64,000 bases of DNA from Saccharomonospora amisosensis (lineage in GTDB: Bacteria > Actinomycetota > Actinomycetes > Mycobacteriales > Pseudonocardiaceae), in contig NZ_JAAOYM010000001.1 of assembly GCF_011761185.1 (NCBI RefSeq), positions 2,356,001 to 2,420,000 of the forward strand, read 5' to 3'. This document shows, piece after piece, positions 24,408 through 35,505 of the stretch. The first letter of the stretch is position 1; the number at the start of each line of letters is the position of its first letter. A program made the position numbers and the translations under genes. Below the pieces are notes generated by a model. That model was not told the DNA's origin. It searched no databases and saw nothing but the letters and a program-made list of their open reading frames with translations.

Positions 24408-25951
24408 GCCTGTCACGACGGGGTTTTCTGGGGTTGCTCGGTGGAGCCGGTGCGCTGGCGGCAGGCGTGGGGGGCTGCGCCGGGACGGCAGGCCAGACCG
24501 CGGAGTTGTTGCGCAGCAGGATCGCGCTGCCGGAGAAGTTCGCGGTCCCGCTGCCCGTTCCGCCGGTGAAGCGACCGGTGCGGTCGACGGCGGGGGAAGA
24601 CCACTACGAGATCACGCAGCGGGTGAGCGAGGTGGAAATCGTGCCCGGCTACCGGACAGCCATCTTCGGCTACGACGGCAGCTTCCCCGGCCCCACCATC
24701 GTCTCGCGGTCCGGGCGCACCACGATCGTGACCCACCGCAACGAACTGCCGGTGCCCACCGTCGTACACCTGCACGGCGGGCACACCCCGGCCGAGCACG
24801 ACGGCTACCCGGTGGACCTCGTATACCCGGTCGACGACCACGCCCGGCGCGTCCGGCACGGCGGCGCCATGGCGGGGGACAGCGGCCAGGGCAGCCGCAC
24901 CTACGAGTACCCGCTCGATCAGCCTGCCGCGACACTGTGGTACCACGACCATCGGATGGACTTCACCGCACCGCAGGTGTGGCGCGGACTCGCCGGGTTC
25001 CATCTCGTCCACGACGACGTCGGCGACCGGCTCGACCTGCCGCACTCCGAACGCGACATTCCACTGCTGATCTGCGACCGGGCGTTCGCCGAGGACGGCT
25101 CACTGCTGTACCCGTCGATCGATCCGAACCTGCGCGACACGCCAGGGGTGCACCACGACCACATGGAGGGAGTGCTCGGAGACGTCGTGCTGGTGAACGG
25201 TGCGCCATGGCCCACGCTTGAGGTGGACGCCGCGCGGTACCGGCTGCGGCTGCTGAACGCCTCCAACGCGCGGCGGTACCGGCTGGCCCTGCGTCCCGCC
25301 CCGCGTGGTGGCGGCGGGTTCGTGCAGATCGCCTCGGACGCCGGACTGTTGCCGGCGCCGCTGCCGCACGACCGACTCGACATCGCACCGGCGGAACGGT
25401 TCGAGGTGGTGGTCGACTTCGCCCGCTACCCGGTGGGCACCGAGGTGGTGCTGACCAACGAACTCGGAGCCGGGCCAACCTCGGAAGTCATGCGATTCGT
25501 GGTTTCCCGCAGAGCCGCCGACGACAGTGTGCTCCCGCGCAGGCTCACCGAGATCGAGCCGCTGCGGCCAGGTGCGGCGGCGCCGAGGCGGGAGTGGGTG
25601 TTCAGCAGGGGTGACGTCGGCGGCGGTCGCGGTTGGACGATCAATGGCAGGCCGTTCGACCCCGAGCGGATGGATGCCAGGCCCCGACTCGGAAGGGCCG
25701 AGGTCTGGCGGCTGTACTCCGACCTGCATCACCCGGTGCACATCCACCTTTCGCCGTTCCAGGTCCTGCGCCGCAACGGCCGACCGCCGGGGCCCTTCGA
25801 CACAGGCTGGAAGGACACCGTTGACCTACGGCCCGCCGAGTACGTCGATGTCGCGGTGCGGTTCGAGCGCTACCGAGGGACTTACCTGCTGCACTGCCAC
25901 AACCTCGAACACGAGGACATGGCGATGATGTCGGCGTTCGAGACCAGATAG
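24404..25951 (+). CDS. Multicopper oxidase (CotA/bilirubin oxidase-like), Tat-exported
   Basis: A 515-residue copper oxidase. The N terminus SLSRRGFLGLLGGAGALAAG is a twin-arginine signal, and GVGGC may add a lipid anchor. All four copper-binding segments are intact: HLHGGHTP (about 123), WYHDHRMD (about 179), HPVHIHLSPF (about 445) and HCHNLEHEDMAMM (about 497), whose Cys carries the type 1 copper and whose final Met is the axial ligand. Such enzymes oxidise phenols, bilirubin or metal ions with reduction of O2 to water. It is coupled to the small membrane protein upstream. Confidence 0.92.
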   Translation: MSLSRRGFLGLLGGAGALAAGVGGCAGTAGQTAELLRSRIALPEKFAVPLPVPPVKRPVRSTAGEDHYEITQRVSEVEIVPGYRTAIFGYDGSFPGPTIVSRSGRTTIVTHRNELPVPTVVHLHGGHTPAEHDGYPVDLVYPVDDHARRVRHGGAMAGDSGQGSRTYEYPLDQPAATLWYHDHRMDFTAPQVWRGLAGFHLVHDDVGDRLDLPHSERDIPLLICDRAFAEDGSLLYPSIDPNLRDTPGVHHDHMEGVLGDVVLVNGAPWPTLEVDAARYRLRLLNASNARRYRLALRPAPRGGGGFVQIASDAGLLPAPLPHDRLDIAPAERFEVVVDFARYPVGTEVVLTNELGAGPTSEVMRFVVSRRAADDSVLPRRLTEIEPLRPGAAAPRREWVFSRGDVGGGRGWTINGRPFDPERMDARPRLGRAEVWRLYSDLHHPVHIHLSPFQVLRRNGRPPGPFDTGWKDTVDLRPAEYVDVAVRFERYRGTYLLHCHNLEHEDMAMMSAFETR

Positions 25952-26182
25952 GGCAGCACGCGACGCGAGCAGCCGTTGGTCGGTCCGTCGGGTGTAGCTT
26001 CGGCCGCAGCGGTTACCCGGGAGGGCGATGGACACCCCCCGAAGCGGCCACGGCCGCCGCGTGCTCGTCCCATGAGTGCCGCCGCGGAACTCGGCGAGGA
26101 CGAGAGGCTCGCCGACATGCTGGGGGCCGGGAATGTTCCCCTCCGCACTGCGGGTGGCCGCGCCTGAGCGTGCCTGCATGCC
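25952..26182. other. Intergenic region, no gene or motif recognised
   Basis: About 230 bp between the oxidase and the methyltransferase. A short frame starting at the ATG at 26071 could encode a 31-residue acidic peptide, but it has no ribosome site and no recognisable sequence. No terminator-type hairpin is evident. Confidence 0.4.
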
Positions 26183-26188
26183 TATACT
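26183..26188 (+). promoter_or_regulatory. -10 element for a leaderless transcript
   Basis: TATACT, one base from the consensus, ends 5 bases before the GTG at 26194. Transcription would therefore begin at or next to the start codon. No good -35 is visible. Confidence 0.5.
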
Positions 26189-26193
26189 GCCGC

Positions 26194-26925
26194 GTGCCCG
26201 ACCCGCTCTTCGAAGACCCGAGACTGGCCGCGCTCTACGACGTGCTTGACCCCAATCGGGAAGATCTGGACTGGTACGCGGCGATGACCGCGGAGTTCGG
26301 CGCGGGCAGAGTGGTTGACGTCGGTTGCGGGACGGGGACGTTCGCCCTGCTGCTCGCCGAACGTGGGCTCGAGATGACCGCACTTGACCCGGCGGCTGCT
26401 TCGCTCGACGTGGCGCGCGACAAGTTGGGTGCCCACAGGGTGCGTTGGATTCACGGTGACGCGACAGCGCTGGGAGCCCTTCGCGGTCCGGGATTCGACC
26501 TCGCGACGATGACGGCCAACGTCGCGCAGGCGATCGTCGAGCCGAACGCATGGCAGGCCACGCTTCGTGCGATCCATGGTTCGCTGCGACCAGGAGGCAG
26601 GCTGGTGTTCGAGACACGAGATCCGGCCGCTCGGGCGTGGTCGAAGTGGAATCGGGCGGCTTCTCGACGCAGCACCGAGCTACCGGGCGGGGGCACGGTG
26701 GACAGTTGGGTGGAGTTGCTCGATGTGAGCCCGCCACTGGTGTCCTTTCGCTGGACGTTCGTGTTCGAACCCGGTTCGCGGGTGCTGACCTCGGACTCCA
26801 CCCTGCGGTTCCGGGACCGCACCGAAGTGGAGGCCGACCTCGCGGCGGCGGGCTTCAGGGTCGAGCAGGTGCGTGACGCGCCGGACCGGCCGGGAAGCGA
26901 ACTGGTGTTCGTGGCGTCTCGTTAG
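26194..26925 (+). CDS. Class I SAM-dependent methyltransferase
   Basis: A 243-residue methyltransferase with the AdoMet-binding motif I VVDVGCGTGTFALLLAERG (about 40-58), followed by the acidic residue after strand 2 (LDPAAAS) and GDATALG. The later part (RPGGRLVFETRDP, FRDRTEVEADLAAAGF) is that of the small-molecule methyltransferase fold. The GTG at 26194 is preferred over the ATG at 26170 because a TATACT -10 element lies between them. The substrate cannot be read from sequence. Not obviously linked in function to either neighbour. Confidence 0.85.
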   Translation: MPDPLFEDPRLAALYDVLDPNREDLDWYAAMTAEFGAGRVVDVGCGTGTFALLLAERGLEMTALDPAAASLDVARDKLGAHRVRWIHGDATALGALRGPGFDLATMTANVAQAIVEPNAWQATLRAIHGSLRPGGRLVFETRDPAARAWSKWNRAASRRSTELPGGGTVDSWVELLDVSPPLVSFRWTFVFEPGSRVLTSDSTLRFRDRTEVEADLAAAGFRVEQVRDAPDRPGSELVFVASR

Positions 26926-26988
26926 CCGGAGCGGGCCGCAGGCATGTGTCGCACGGCACAGCTCTACGGTGTCGCTGGTGACGGTGAA

Positions 26989-27918
26989 GTGAACGGCGTC
27001 GTCGAGGGTTTCCTCGCGATCGGGGTTGTGATCGCGGTCGGCTACCTCGTCGGCAGGCTCGGAGTACTCGGTCCTTCGGCCACGCAGGTGCTGTCGAGGG
27101 CGGCCTTCTTCGTGGCCAGCCCCGCGCTGCTGTTCGTGACGCTGTCCAGGGCGGACGTGGCTGCCGTGCTGTCGGGCGACCTCGTGGTCACCGCCGTGAC
27201 CAGCTCACTGGCGTGCCTGCTCTACGTGCCCGTCGGGCTGCTGCGCAGGCGCCCGCCCGGCGAGGTGACGATCGGTGCGATGGCCAGCGGCTACGTCAAC
27301 GCGGGCAATCTCGGGCTGCCGGTGGTGACCTACGTGTTCGGCGACGCCACGGTGGTTGCGCCGGTGCTGCTGTTCCAGCTGGCCGTGCTCACCCCGGTGT
27401 TCACCACCGTGCTCGACGTACAGTCCGAGCGCGCCACCGGCGCCAGGCCGCCGCTGCTGCGCACACTCACCGCACCCGCCCGCAACCCGCTCGCGCTGGC
27501 CACGGCGGCCGGGTTGGTGGTGTCGGCGACCGGGATCGTGGTGCCGGGGCCCGTGCTCGCCCCGGTGGAACTGCTCGCCGATTTCGCGGTGCCGGGGATG
27601 CTGCTGGCGTTCGGTATCTCACTGCACGCGGCCGCGCTGCCGGGCAGGCAGCGTGACCTGCGCCCTTCGCTGGCCGCCGTGGTGCTGCTCAAGAACCTCC
27701 TACACCCGCTGCTCGCGCTGCTGCTCGGGTTGTGGCTGGGAATGGCGGGTGAGCGCCTGCTCGCTGTGGTGGTGTGCGCGGCGCTGCCCACGGCGCAGAA
27801 CGTCTTCGGGTACGCGGTGCGCTTCGACCAGGGGGTGAGCCTGGCCCGCGACTCGGCGCTGGCCACCACCGTGCTGAGCCTTCCCATGATGTTCGTGGTG
27901 GTGGCGCTGCTCGGCTGA
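26989..27918 (+). CDS. AEC (auxin efflux carrier) family transporter
   Basis: A 309-residue secondary transporter with about ten membrane helices in two five-helix halves. Family features include GYLVGRLGVLGP at the N terminus, ASGYVNAGNLGLPVV (about 100-115) with its conserved asparagine/glycine kink, and ALPTAQNVFGYAVRFD near residue 265. Bacterial AEC proteins export or import small organic acids such as malate or malonate. The start is taken at the GTG at 26989, six codons before the first helix. Confidence 0.85.
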   Translation: MNGVVEGFLAIGVVIAVGYLVGRLGVLGPSATQVLSRAAFFVASPALLFVTLSRADVAAVLSGDLVVTAVTSSLACLLYVPVGLLRRRPPGEVTIGAMASGYVNAGNLGLPVVTYVFGDATVVAPVLLFQLAVLTPVFTTVLDVQSERATGARPPLLRTLTAPARNPLALATAAGLVVSATGIVVPGPVLAPVELLADFAVPGMLLAFGISLHAAALPGRQRDLRPSLAAVVLLKNLLHPLLALLLGLWLGMAGERLLAVVVCAALPTAQNVFGYAVRFDQGVSLARDSALATTVLSLPMMFVVVALLG

Positions 27919-27927
27919 GGCCGGAAA

Positions 27928-27956
27928 GGGCGGGCCCAACGGCCCTGTGCCCGCCC
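27928..27956 (+). terminator. Hairpin terminator behind the AEC transporter gene
   Basis: GGGCGGGC (27928-27935) pairs with GCCCGCCC (27949-27956), 10 bp after the stop codon, with a 13-base loop that itself holds GGGCC/GGCCC-type pairing. No T run. Confidence 0.55.
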
Positions 27957-28019
27957 CGTCCCGGCTCGTAGCGTCGGGCACCGCAGGTCACCCGGCCGAC
28001 GCGCGAAGGGAACCAGCCG

Positions 28020-28463
28020 ATGGCGACAATCCAGGGCGAGATCTTCATCGACCGGCCACCCGCCGAGGTGTTCGACGTGCTGGCCGACCCTCGAAACGAG
28101 CCAAGGTACAACCCCCGGATCGTCGGCGTGGACAAGCTCACCGAGGGACCGGTGGGCGTGGGCAGCCGGTTCGCCAGTACCGCGAGAACGCTGGGACGCG
28201 AGGGCACGATGACCGTGCGGCTCACCGGTTACGACCGGCCACGGCTGCTGACCTCGACGATCCACTCGGCGAGCATGGACATCAAGGGAGAGCTGACGCT
28301 GCGGCAGGCCCACGGCGGCACGCTGGCACGCTGGCGATGGGACATGCGACCACATGGCCTGCTCGCCATGGCCGGTCCGGTACTCGCCTGCGCCGGGCTG
28401 CGCACCGAGCGCAGGGTGTGGCGCGGCCTCAAACGCTACCTCGAGGCCGGAGCCGAACGCTGA
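28020..28463 (+). CDS. SRPBCC (START-like) family protein
   Basis: A 147-residue protein of the polyketide cyclase/dehydrase-like START fold: the opening IQGEIFIDRPPAEVFDVLADPRNEPRYNP is the typical first strand and helix, and the domain fills the whole chain. These proteins bind hydrophobic ligands in a central cavity. No catalytic residues can be assigned. It is convergent with the cat operon, 9 bp from the catC stop, but its link to aromatic catabolism is not shown. Confidence 0.82.
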   Translation: MATIQGEIFIDRPPAEVFDVLADPRNEPRYNPRIVGVDKLTEGPVGVGSRFASTARTLGREGTMTVRLTGYDRPRLLTSTIHSASMDIKGELTLRQAHGGTLARWRWDMRPHGLLAMAGPVLACAGLRTERRVWRGLKRYLEAGAER

Positions 28464-28472
28464 TTCCGCGAA

Positions 28473-28763
28473 CTATCCGTCCGCTTCGGACAACGAAGAG
28501 GGGTGTGTGGTCAGCGCTGTCACGGTGACGGTCATGAACGGAAACAGCGGCAGGCTCCACAGTATCTGGTGCAGTTCGTCGGCGGAGTCCACGTCGAACA
28601 CACTGATGTTGCTGTACTGCCCGACCACCCGCCACAGGTGCACCCAACTGCCCGCTCGCTGCAACTCCAGCGCGCGGGCCTTCTCCGTGGCGATCAGCTC
28701 CGCACGCCGACCCGGGTCGAGGTCGTGGGGGATCGCGACATCCATCCGGACATGGAACAGCAC
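28473..28763 (-). CDS. catC: Muconolactone delta-isomerase
   Basis: A 96-residue enzyme that shifts the double bond of muconolactone to give 3-oxoadipate enol-lactone. Typical sequence is present: LFHVRMDVAIPHDLDP at the N terminus, ELQRAGSWVHLWRVVGQYSN in the middle and LPLFPFMTVTVTALTTHPSS at the end. The family length is about 90-100. The GTG at 28763 has GAGGAG a suitable distance upstream and lies 5 bp after the catB stop. Last gene of the five-gene operon. Confidence 0.93.
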   Translation of the reverse strand: MLFHVRMDVAIPHDLDPGRRAELIATEKARALELQRAGSWVHLWRVVGQYSNISVFDVDSADELHQILWSLPLFPFMTVTVTALTTHPSSLSEADG

Positions 28764-28768
28764 GGTGC

Positions 28769-29890
28769 TCAGCTCCTCGTGAAGGCCTTGACCGCGGCCG
28801 GGTCCAGCTCCACACCCAGGCCGGGCCCATCCGGCAGGTGCAGCTCGCCACGTTCGTACCGCAGTGGCGTGGTGATCAGGTCGGCGTTCATCAGCAACGG
28901 CCCGAACAGCTCGCTGCCCCACGTCACGGCGGGCGCCGCGCACGCGAGGTGCAGCGATGCGGCCGTACCGACAGGGCCTTCGATCGAGGTGCCGCCGTGG
29001 CAGGGAACTCCGGCCGCGGCGGCGATCTCGGCGATAGCCCTTGTCGCCCGCAGTCCGCCGGACTTCGTGGTTTTCAACGAGAACACGTCGGCGGCGCGCA
29101 GCCGGGAAAGCCGCAGCGCGTCTCGAGGCGTGCGCAGGCTCTCGTCCGCCATCACCGGGATCGGCAGCGCGCGGTTGATCTCGGCGAGGGCCTCGATCTC
29201 GCCACCGGGAACCGGTTGCTCGACGAGTTCGACCCCCGCCTCGGCCAACCTGGGCAGGTAGGTCAGTGACGTGAGCAGGTCCCAGCGGGCGTTGAGGTCC
29301 ACCCGCACACCGACGGTGCCCGCGAGTTTCTCCGTGACCGCACGAACCCGCGCGACGTCGTCGGCCGGGTCCTGAGCCCCCATCTTGAGCTTGAAGCTGT
29401 GGTTGAGTCCCGCTTCCAGCCTGGACAGTGCCTCCTCCGCGACGGCGGCCGCCGGCTCGGTGCCAAGCGCCCAGGTGACAGGAATCGAGCGCCTGGCGGG
29501 GCCGCCGAGCAGGGTGTGCAGCGGTGTGTCCAGGCAGCGCGCCCACGCGTCGTGCAGCGCGACCTCCACGGCGGCCTTGGCGAACAGGTTGGCTGCCACC
29601 AGGTCGTCGATCTCGCGCAGGATCGTCGCGATGTCGGACACCTGCCTGCCCACCAGCAGCGGGGCCAGGTAGCGTTCGACGACCAGCCGCATGGTCTCCA
29701 CCGACTCGCCGCCCCACCACGGGCCCCCTGGCACGACGCCCTCACCGACACCGGTCACTCCGCCCGCCGTGCGGACGAAAACCAGCAGCATCGGCTGCGC
29801 GGTCATGCCGGTGCGGGCGAACCGGTGCGGGCGGTGCAGCGGGATGTCGAGCAGCACGGTTTCGACGCGATCGATCTGGGTGTCGCGCAA
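28769..29890 (-). CDS. catB: Muconate cycloisomerase
   Basis: A 373-residue enolase-superfamily enzyme that cyclises cis,cis-muconate to muconolactone. The catalytic lysine pair is at KLKMG (about 167-171). The metal ligands lie in VDLNARWD, ELVEQPV and ADES (about residues 195-250), and the opposite general acid/base region at LKTTKSGG (about 270). The start codon is TTG, with AGAGGA six bases upstream. It lies between catA and catC on the same strand, as in Rhodococcus cat operons. Confidence 0.93.
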   Translation of the reverse strand: MRDTQIDRVETVLLDIPLHRPHRFARTGMTAQPMLLVFVRTAGGVTGVGEGVVPGGPWWGGESVETMRLVVERYLAPLLVGRQVSDIATILREIDDLVAANLFAKAAVEVALHDAWARCLDTPLHTLLGGPARRSIPVTWALGTEPAAAVAEEALSRLEAGLNHSFKLKMGAQDPADDVARVRAVTEKLAGTVGVRVDLNARWDLLTSLTYLPRLAEAGVELVEQPVPGGEIEALAEINRALPIPVMADESLRTPRDALRLSRLRAADVFSLKTTKSGGLRATRAIAEIAAAAGVPCHGGTSIEGPVGTAASLHLACAAPAVTWGSELFGPLLMNADLITTPLRYERGELHLPDGPGLGVELDPAAVKAFTRS

Positions 29891-29969
29891 CGGAGTTCCT
29901 CTTCAGGTAGGGGGAATGCCGGGGAAGGACTCGGGGCAGCGGGGACGGGCGTCCCCGCTGCCCCTGGCC

Positions 29970-32374
<2,405 letters not shown>

Positions 32375-32416
32375 AAGGGGTTCCCTTCGTCGTCGTTGAC
32401 GGGTGGTGTGGGTCGG

Positions 32417-32959
32417 TCAGGCCGCCGGCGCGGCCGGGAACCAGCCGAGGTCGGGGCAGTCGAGCGAAGCGGCCCAGTGCGAGCCGCTGTGGCGAGCGCC
32501 GAGCTGGTGGAACTGCCCCGCGTAGAACAGCAGGGGTTCGGTCTCGGTGGAGGCCAGTTCCACCACCTCGCCGAGGACGATGAGGTGGTCGCCGCCGTCG
32601 TAGGTACGCCACGGAACGCAGGAGATGGTCGCCGCGTTCCCGGCGAGCGCGGGCGCGGTGGCGCCCTGTGTCCATTCGGGCACGGTGTCCTTGGGCCTGC
32701 CCGCGAAATGCCATGCCAGGTCCAGCTGGTCCGCCGCCAGCACGTTGACAGCGAACGGCGCACCGTGCAGGTAGCCGCAGATCCTGGAGCGGCGGGTGAC
32801 CGTCACCTGACACAGCGCCGGTTCGAGCGAGACGGCCGTGAACGCGTTCACCGTGGCGCCGTGTGGCTCGCCCCGGTCGTTGGCGCAGGTGACAACCGTG
32901 ACGCCGGTCGCGAAGCGGCCGAAGGTCTTTCGCAGGTCGAGCTGGTCCAGTGTCCGCAT
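32417..32959 (-). CDS. pheA2: Flavin reductase component of the aromatic hydroxylase
   Basis: A 180-residue NAD(P)H:flavin oxidoreductase of the HpaC/PheA2 family. Conserved parts are FGRFATGVTVVTC (about 11-23), GATVNAFTAVSLEPALCQVTV (about 31-51), and the C-terminal GQFHQLG. It supplies FADH2 to the hydroxylase encoded 42 bp downstream. The ATG at 32959 has an excellent AGGAGGT upstream. First gene of the operon; its promoter region carries the 15-bp palindrome shared with the divergent IclR gene. Symbol by analogy only. Confidence 0.9.
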   Translation of the reverse strand: MRTLDQLDLRKTFGRFATGVTVVTCANDRGEPHGATVNAFTAVSLEPALCQVTVTRRSRICGYLHGAPFAVNVLAADQLDLAWHFAGRPKDTVPEWTQGATAPALAGNAATISCVPWRTYDGGDHLIVLGEVVELASTETEPLLFYAGQFHQLGARHSGSHWAASLDCPDLGWFPAAPAA

Positions 32960-32970
32960 CGACACCTCCT

Positions 32971-32985
32971 GTACGCTGTGCGTAC
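32971..32985. promoter_or_regulatory. Candidate IclR-type operator of the aromatic operon
   Basis: GTACGC (32971-32976), TGT, GCGTAC (32980-32985) is a perfect inverted repeat between the divergent reductase and iclR-type genes, 11 bp from the reductase ATG. TACTAT (32983-32988) beside it could be the -10 of the regulator gene. Confidence 0.65.
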
Positions 32986-33059
32986 TATCTGACCGCAATG
33001 CGTTCAAGGTCGAGAGTGCCCTCGGCGCGCGGCGGAGTCAAGACCTCGGATAAGGAAAG

Positions 33060-33890
33060 ATGTCGACCATGAGCACGGCAGAGAACTCTCGCGATCTCAT
33101 CCAGAGCATCGAGCGCGGGTTCGCGGTGTTGCTCGCCTTCGACGCCGACCGGCCGAACCCGACGCTCGCCGAACTGGCGGCCGCGACCGGGCTTTCCCGC
33201 CCAGCGGTCCGCCGCATCCTGCTCACGCTGCAGCACCTCGGGTATGTGCACGGCGAATCCGGACGGTGGTCGCTGACTCCCCGCGTGCTCAGCATCGGGC
33301 AGCACTACTCGGCATCCCACGCGATGATCGAGACCGCGCAACCGCACCTGCTCCGGCTCGCCGAGCACACCGGTGAATCGGCGTCACTCGCCGCGCTCGA
33401 CGGCACCGAGGTCGTCTACATCGCCCGCGTACCGGTCCGGCGGATCATGAGCATCAACGTGTCGATCGGTACGCGGGTGCCCGCGCACGCCACTTCGATG
33501 GGTCGGGTGCTGCTCGCGTGGGCCCCACGGTCGTGCGTCGACGAGGTGATCGAGGCAGGCTTGCCCCGACTGACCGACCTGACCATCACCGACCCGGTCG
33601 AGTTGCGCAGCGCACTGCGGACGGTGCGCGAACAGGGCTACGCGATCGTGTCGGAGGAGCTGGAGGAAGGTCTGGTCTCGGCATCGGCTCCGGTGCGCGA
33701 CCGCTCCGGAGCCGTGGTGGCGGCACTGGCTTCGTCCAGCTCGATCGGCCGCTCCTCGGTGGACGAACTGCGCAGGCACGTCGTGCCGCTGTTGGTGAGT
33801 ACCGCCGAGGCGATCAGCGCCGACTACGGGCACCGGCGCGGTACCAAGGCGCGCTCCACCGTCACCGGCGAGCACGAGGGGTTCTTCTGA
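33060..33890 (+). CDS. IclR family transcriptional regulator (CatR/PcaR-like)
   Basis: A 276-residue regulator. The N-terminal winged helix (about 13-75) is SIERGFAVLLAFDADRPNPT, LAELAAATGLSRPAVRRILLTLQHLGYV. The C-terminal ligand domain (about 90-260) includes the HATSMGRVLLAW segment and SEELEEGLVSASAPVRDRSG, both characteristic of IclR proteins of beta-ketoadipate pathways. Divergent orientation and the shared palindrome suggest that it controls the phenol/catechol operon in response to muconate or an aromatic substrate. Confidence 0.92.
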   Translation: MSTMSTAENSRDLIQSIERGFAVLLAFDADRPNPTLAELAAATGLSRPAVRRILLTLQHLGYVHGESGRWSLTPRVLSIGQHYSASHAMIETAQPHLLRLAEHTGESASLAALDGTEVVYIARVPVRRIMSINVSIGTRVPAHATSMGRVLLAWAPRSCVDEVIEAGLPRLTDLTITDPVELRSALRTVREQGYAIVSEELEEGLVSASAPVRDRSGAVVAALASSSSIGRSSVDELRRHVVPLLVSTAEAISADYGHRRGTKARSTVTGEHEGFF

Positions 33891-33924
33891 TCCGCGCCTG
33901 TGACCCGCGACCGAGCGGGCCGAC

Positions 33925-35301
33925 TCAGCTCCTCGGCAGCAGCCGAATCGGGATCTCACGCTCCGGTCCGAGCGTCACCAGCGGCTTGGGCGCGACCGTG
34001 ACGTCCTCGGCGAGTGTGACGTCGAAGCGCCGCAGCAGGCCCGCGAGCAGCAGCAGCATCTCGGTCAGCGCGAACTGGTTGCCCACGCACAGATGCGGTC
34101 CGGAACCGAACGGGAGGTAGGCGCTGCGGTCGCGCTTGGCCGCCTGCTCGGGAAGGAACCGCTCTGGCCGGAACGCCTCCGGCTCGTCCCAGAACTCCGG
34201 GTGTCGGTGCACGTGGTAGGTGCTGAAGAAGATGTCGGTGCCCGCCGGGATGCGGTAGCCACCGATCTCGTCGTCCTCCGCCGTGGACCGCCAGCCCTGC
34301 CACTGCTGCGGGTACAGGCGCATCGTCTCGTCGATCACGCAACGGGTGAACACCAGCTTCGTGCAGTCGGCCAGAGTCGGGTCGCGACCCTCCAACTCCC
34401 GCGCGAGTTCCTGCTGGACGCGCTTTTGCACGTCGACATGCCTGGCGAGCCGGTACAGCACCCAGGTGAGCACATTGGCGCTGGTCTCGTGTCCAGCGAA
34501 CAGCATCACGAAGATCTCGTCGCGCAACTGCTCGTCGGACATCCGCTCGCCGGTCTCGTCGTCCCGCGTCTCCATCAGCAGCGACAGCAGGTCGCCTCGG
34601 TCCACCGGATCGGCGCGCTGCCGGTCGATGACGTAGGTGATGACGTCGCTGACCTTGCGCAGGCTCGCCCAGAACCTGCGGTGGCTCGCGGTGGGTACGG
34701 AAAGCGGGACAAGTGGAAACCGCATGTAGGCGGACAGTTCATGGTCCATCCGATCGACCGCCCGCGCGAAGCGCGCGACACGCTCCTCCTCGTCCAGCGA
34801 GAACAGCGCCTTGGCGACGACGCGCAGCGTCAACTGCCGCATCTCCTTGTTGGTTTCGAGGATCTCCCCTTCGGCGGCGAGTCGCTGCCAGCGCTGCAGG
34901 GTGTCGCCGATGACGGCGAGCATGTGCTCGCTCATGGCCGCGACCCGCTGGTAGTGGAAGGAGGGCTGCACCAGTCGGCGTTGCCGTCGCCACTGCGGCC
35001 CGCCCGAGATCGTGGCCAGCCCGTTGCCGAACATGTTGCGTGCCATCTTGTGCGCGGCGGTGTCGCGAGGATAGTTGCCCGCGCGCTGCTGCAGCACGTG
35101 CTTGACGTGGTGCGGGTGGCGCAGCACCACGATTCGCGAGGTGGGCAGCCGGAAGGTCAGTACGTCGCCGTAGGTCTTGATGAGGCCACCGATGTAGTCC
35201 AGCGGCGACCGCTGGAAGGCGATGGTGCTGCGGAGCATGCTGATCGGTCCCGGTGGGGTGGAGCGGGACTTCGCCGGACCCGTGGACCCCTTCACGGACA
35301 T
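33925..35301 (-). CDS. Cytochrome P450 (complete, canonical)
   Basis: A 458-residue haem monooxygenase. Motifs are complete: I-helix AGHETSA (about 270), ExxR in DETMR (about 328), a PERF-type segment (FRPERF, about 385) and the haem loop FGSGPHLCVGNQ with the thiolate Cys (about 407). The proline-rich PPGP start and long-chain substrate channel features resemble CYP102/CYP183-like actinobacterial P450s. No redox partner lies nearby. The frame is open more than 600 codons upstream, but the homologous part begins at the ATG at 35301. Confidence 0.92.
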   Translation of the reverse strand: MSVKGSTGPAKSRSTPPGPISMLRSTIAFQRSPLDYIGGLIKTYGDVLTFRLPTSRIVVLRHPHHVKHVLQQRAGNYPRDTAAHKMARNMFGNGLATISGGPQWRRQRRLVQPSFHYQRVAAMSEHMLAVIGDTLQRWQRLAAEGEILETNKEMRQLTLRVVAKALFSLDEEERVARFARAVDRMDHELSAYMRFPLVPLSVPTASHRRFWASLRKVSDVITYVIDRQRADPVDRGDLLSLLMETRDDETGERMSDEQLRDEIFVMLFAGHETSANVLTWVLYRLARHVDVQKRVQQELARELEGRDPTLADCTKLVFTRCVIDETMRLYPQQWQGWRSTAEDDEIGGYRIPAGTDIFFSTYHVHRHPEFWDEPEAFRPERFLPEQAAKRDRSAYLPFGSGPHLCVGNQFALTEMLLLLAGLLRRFDVTLAEDVTVAPKPLVTLGPEREIPIRLLPRS

Positions 35302-35505
35302 GCGTTCCTGTTCCCTTCTGGCAGGATCGGCCGCCGACGACGCGGATGAACCGTCGGCCTCGCGGCATACTGCCAGAGCGAGTCGATCATGGGTAGCGCT
35401 CAACGGGTGCGAAACCGGTTCGCGGAAACTGCCTCGGGAGGTAGGACGCCGACTGCGGTAGCGTCCCGGCAACACACCGTCGCTGATCAGTCTGGGGAGA
35501 GCGTC

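Noticed and set aside
26071-26166. Possible 31-residue peptide gene between the multicopper oxidase and the methyltransferase
   Set aside because: No ribosome site, no promoter of its own and no similarity that I can recognise; left as intergenic.
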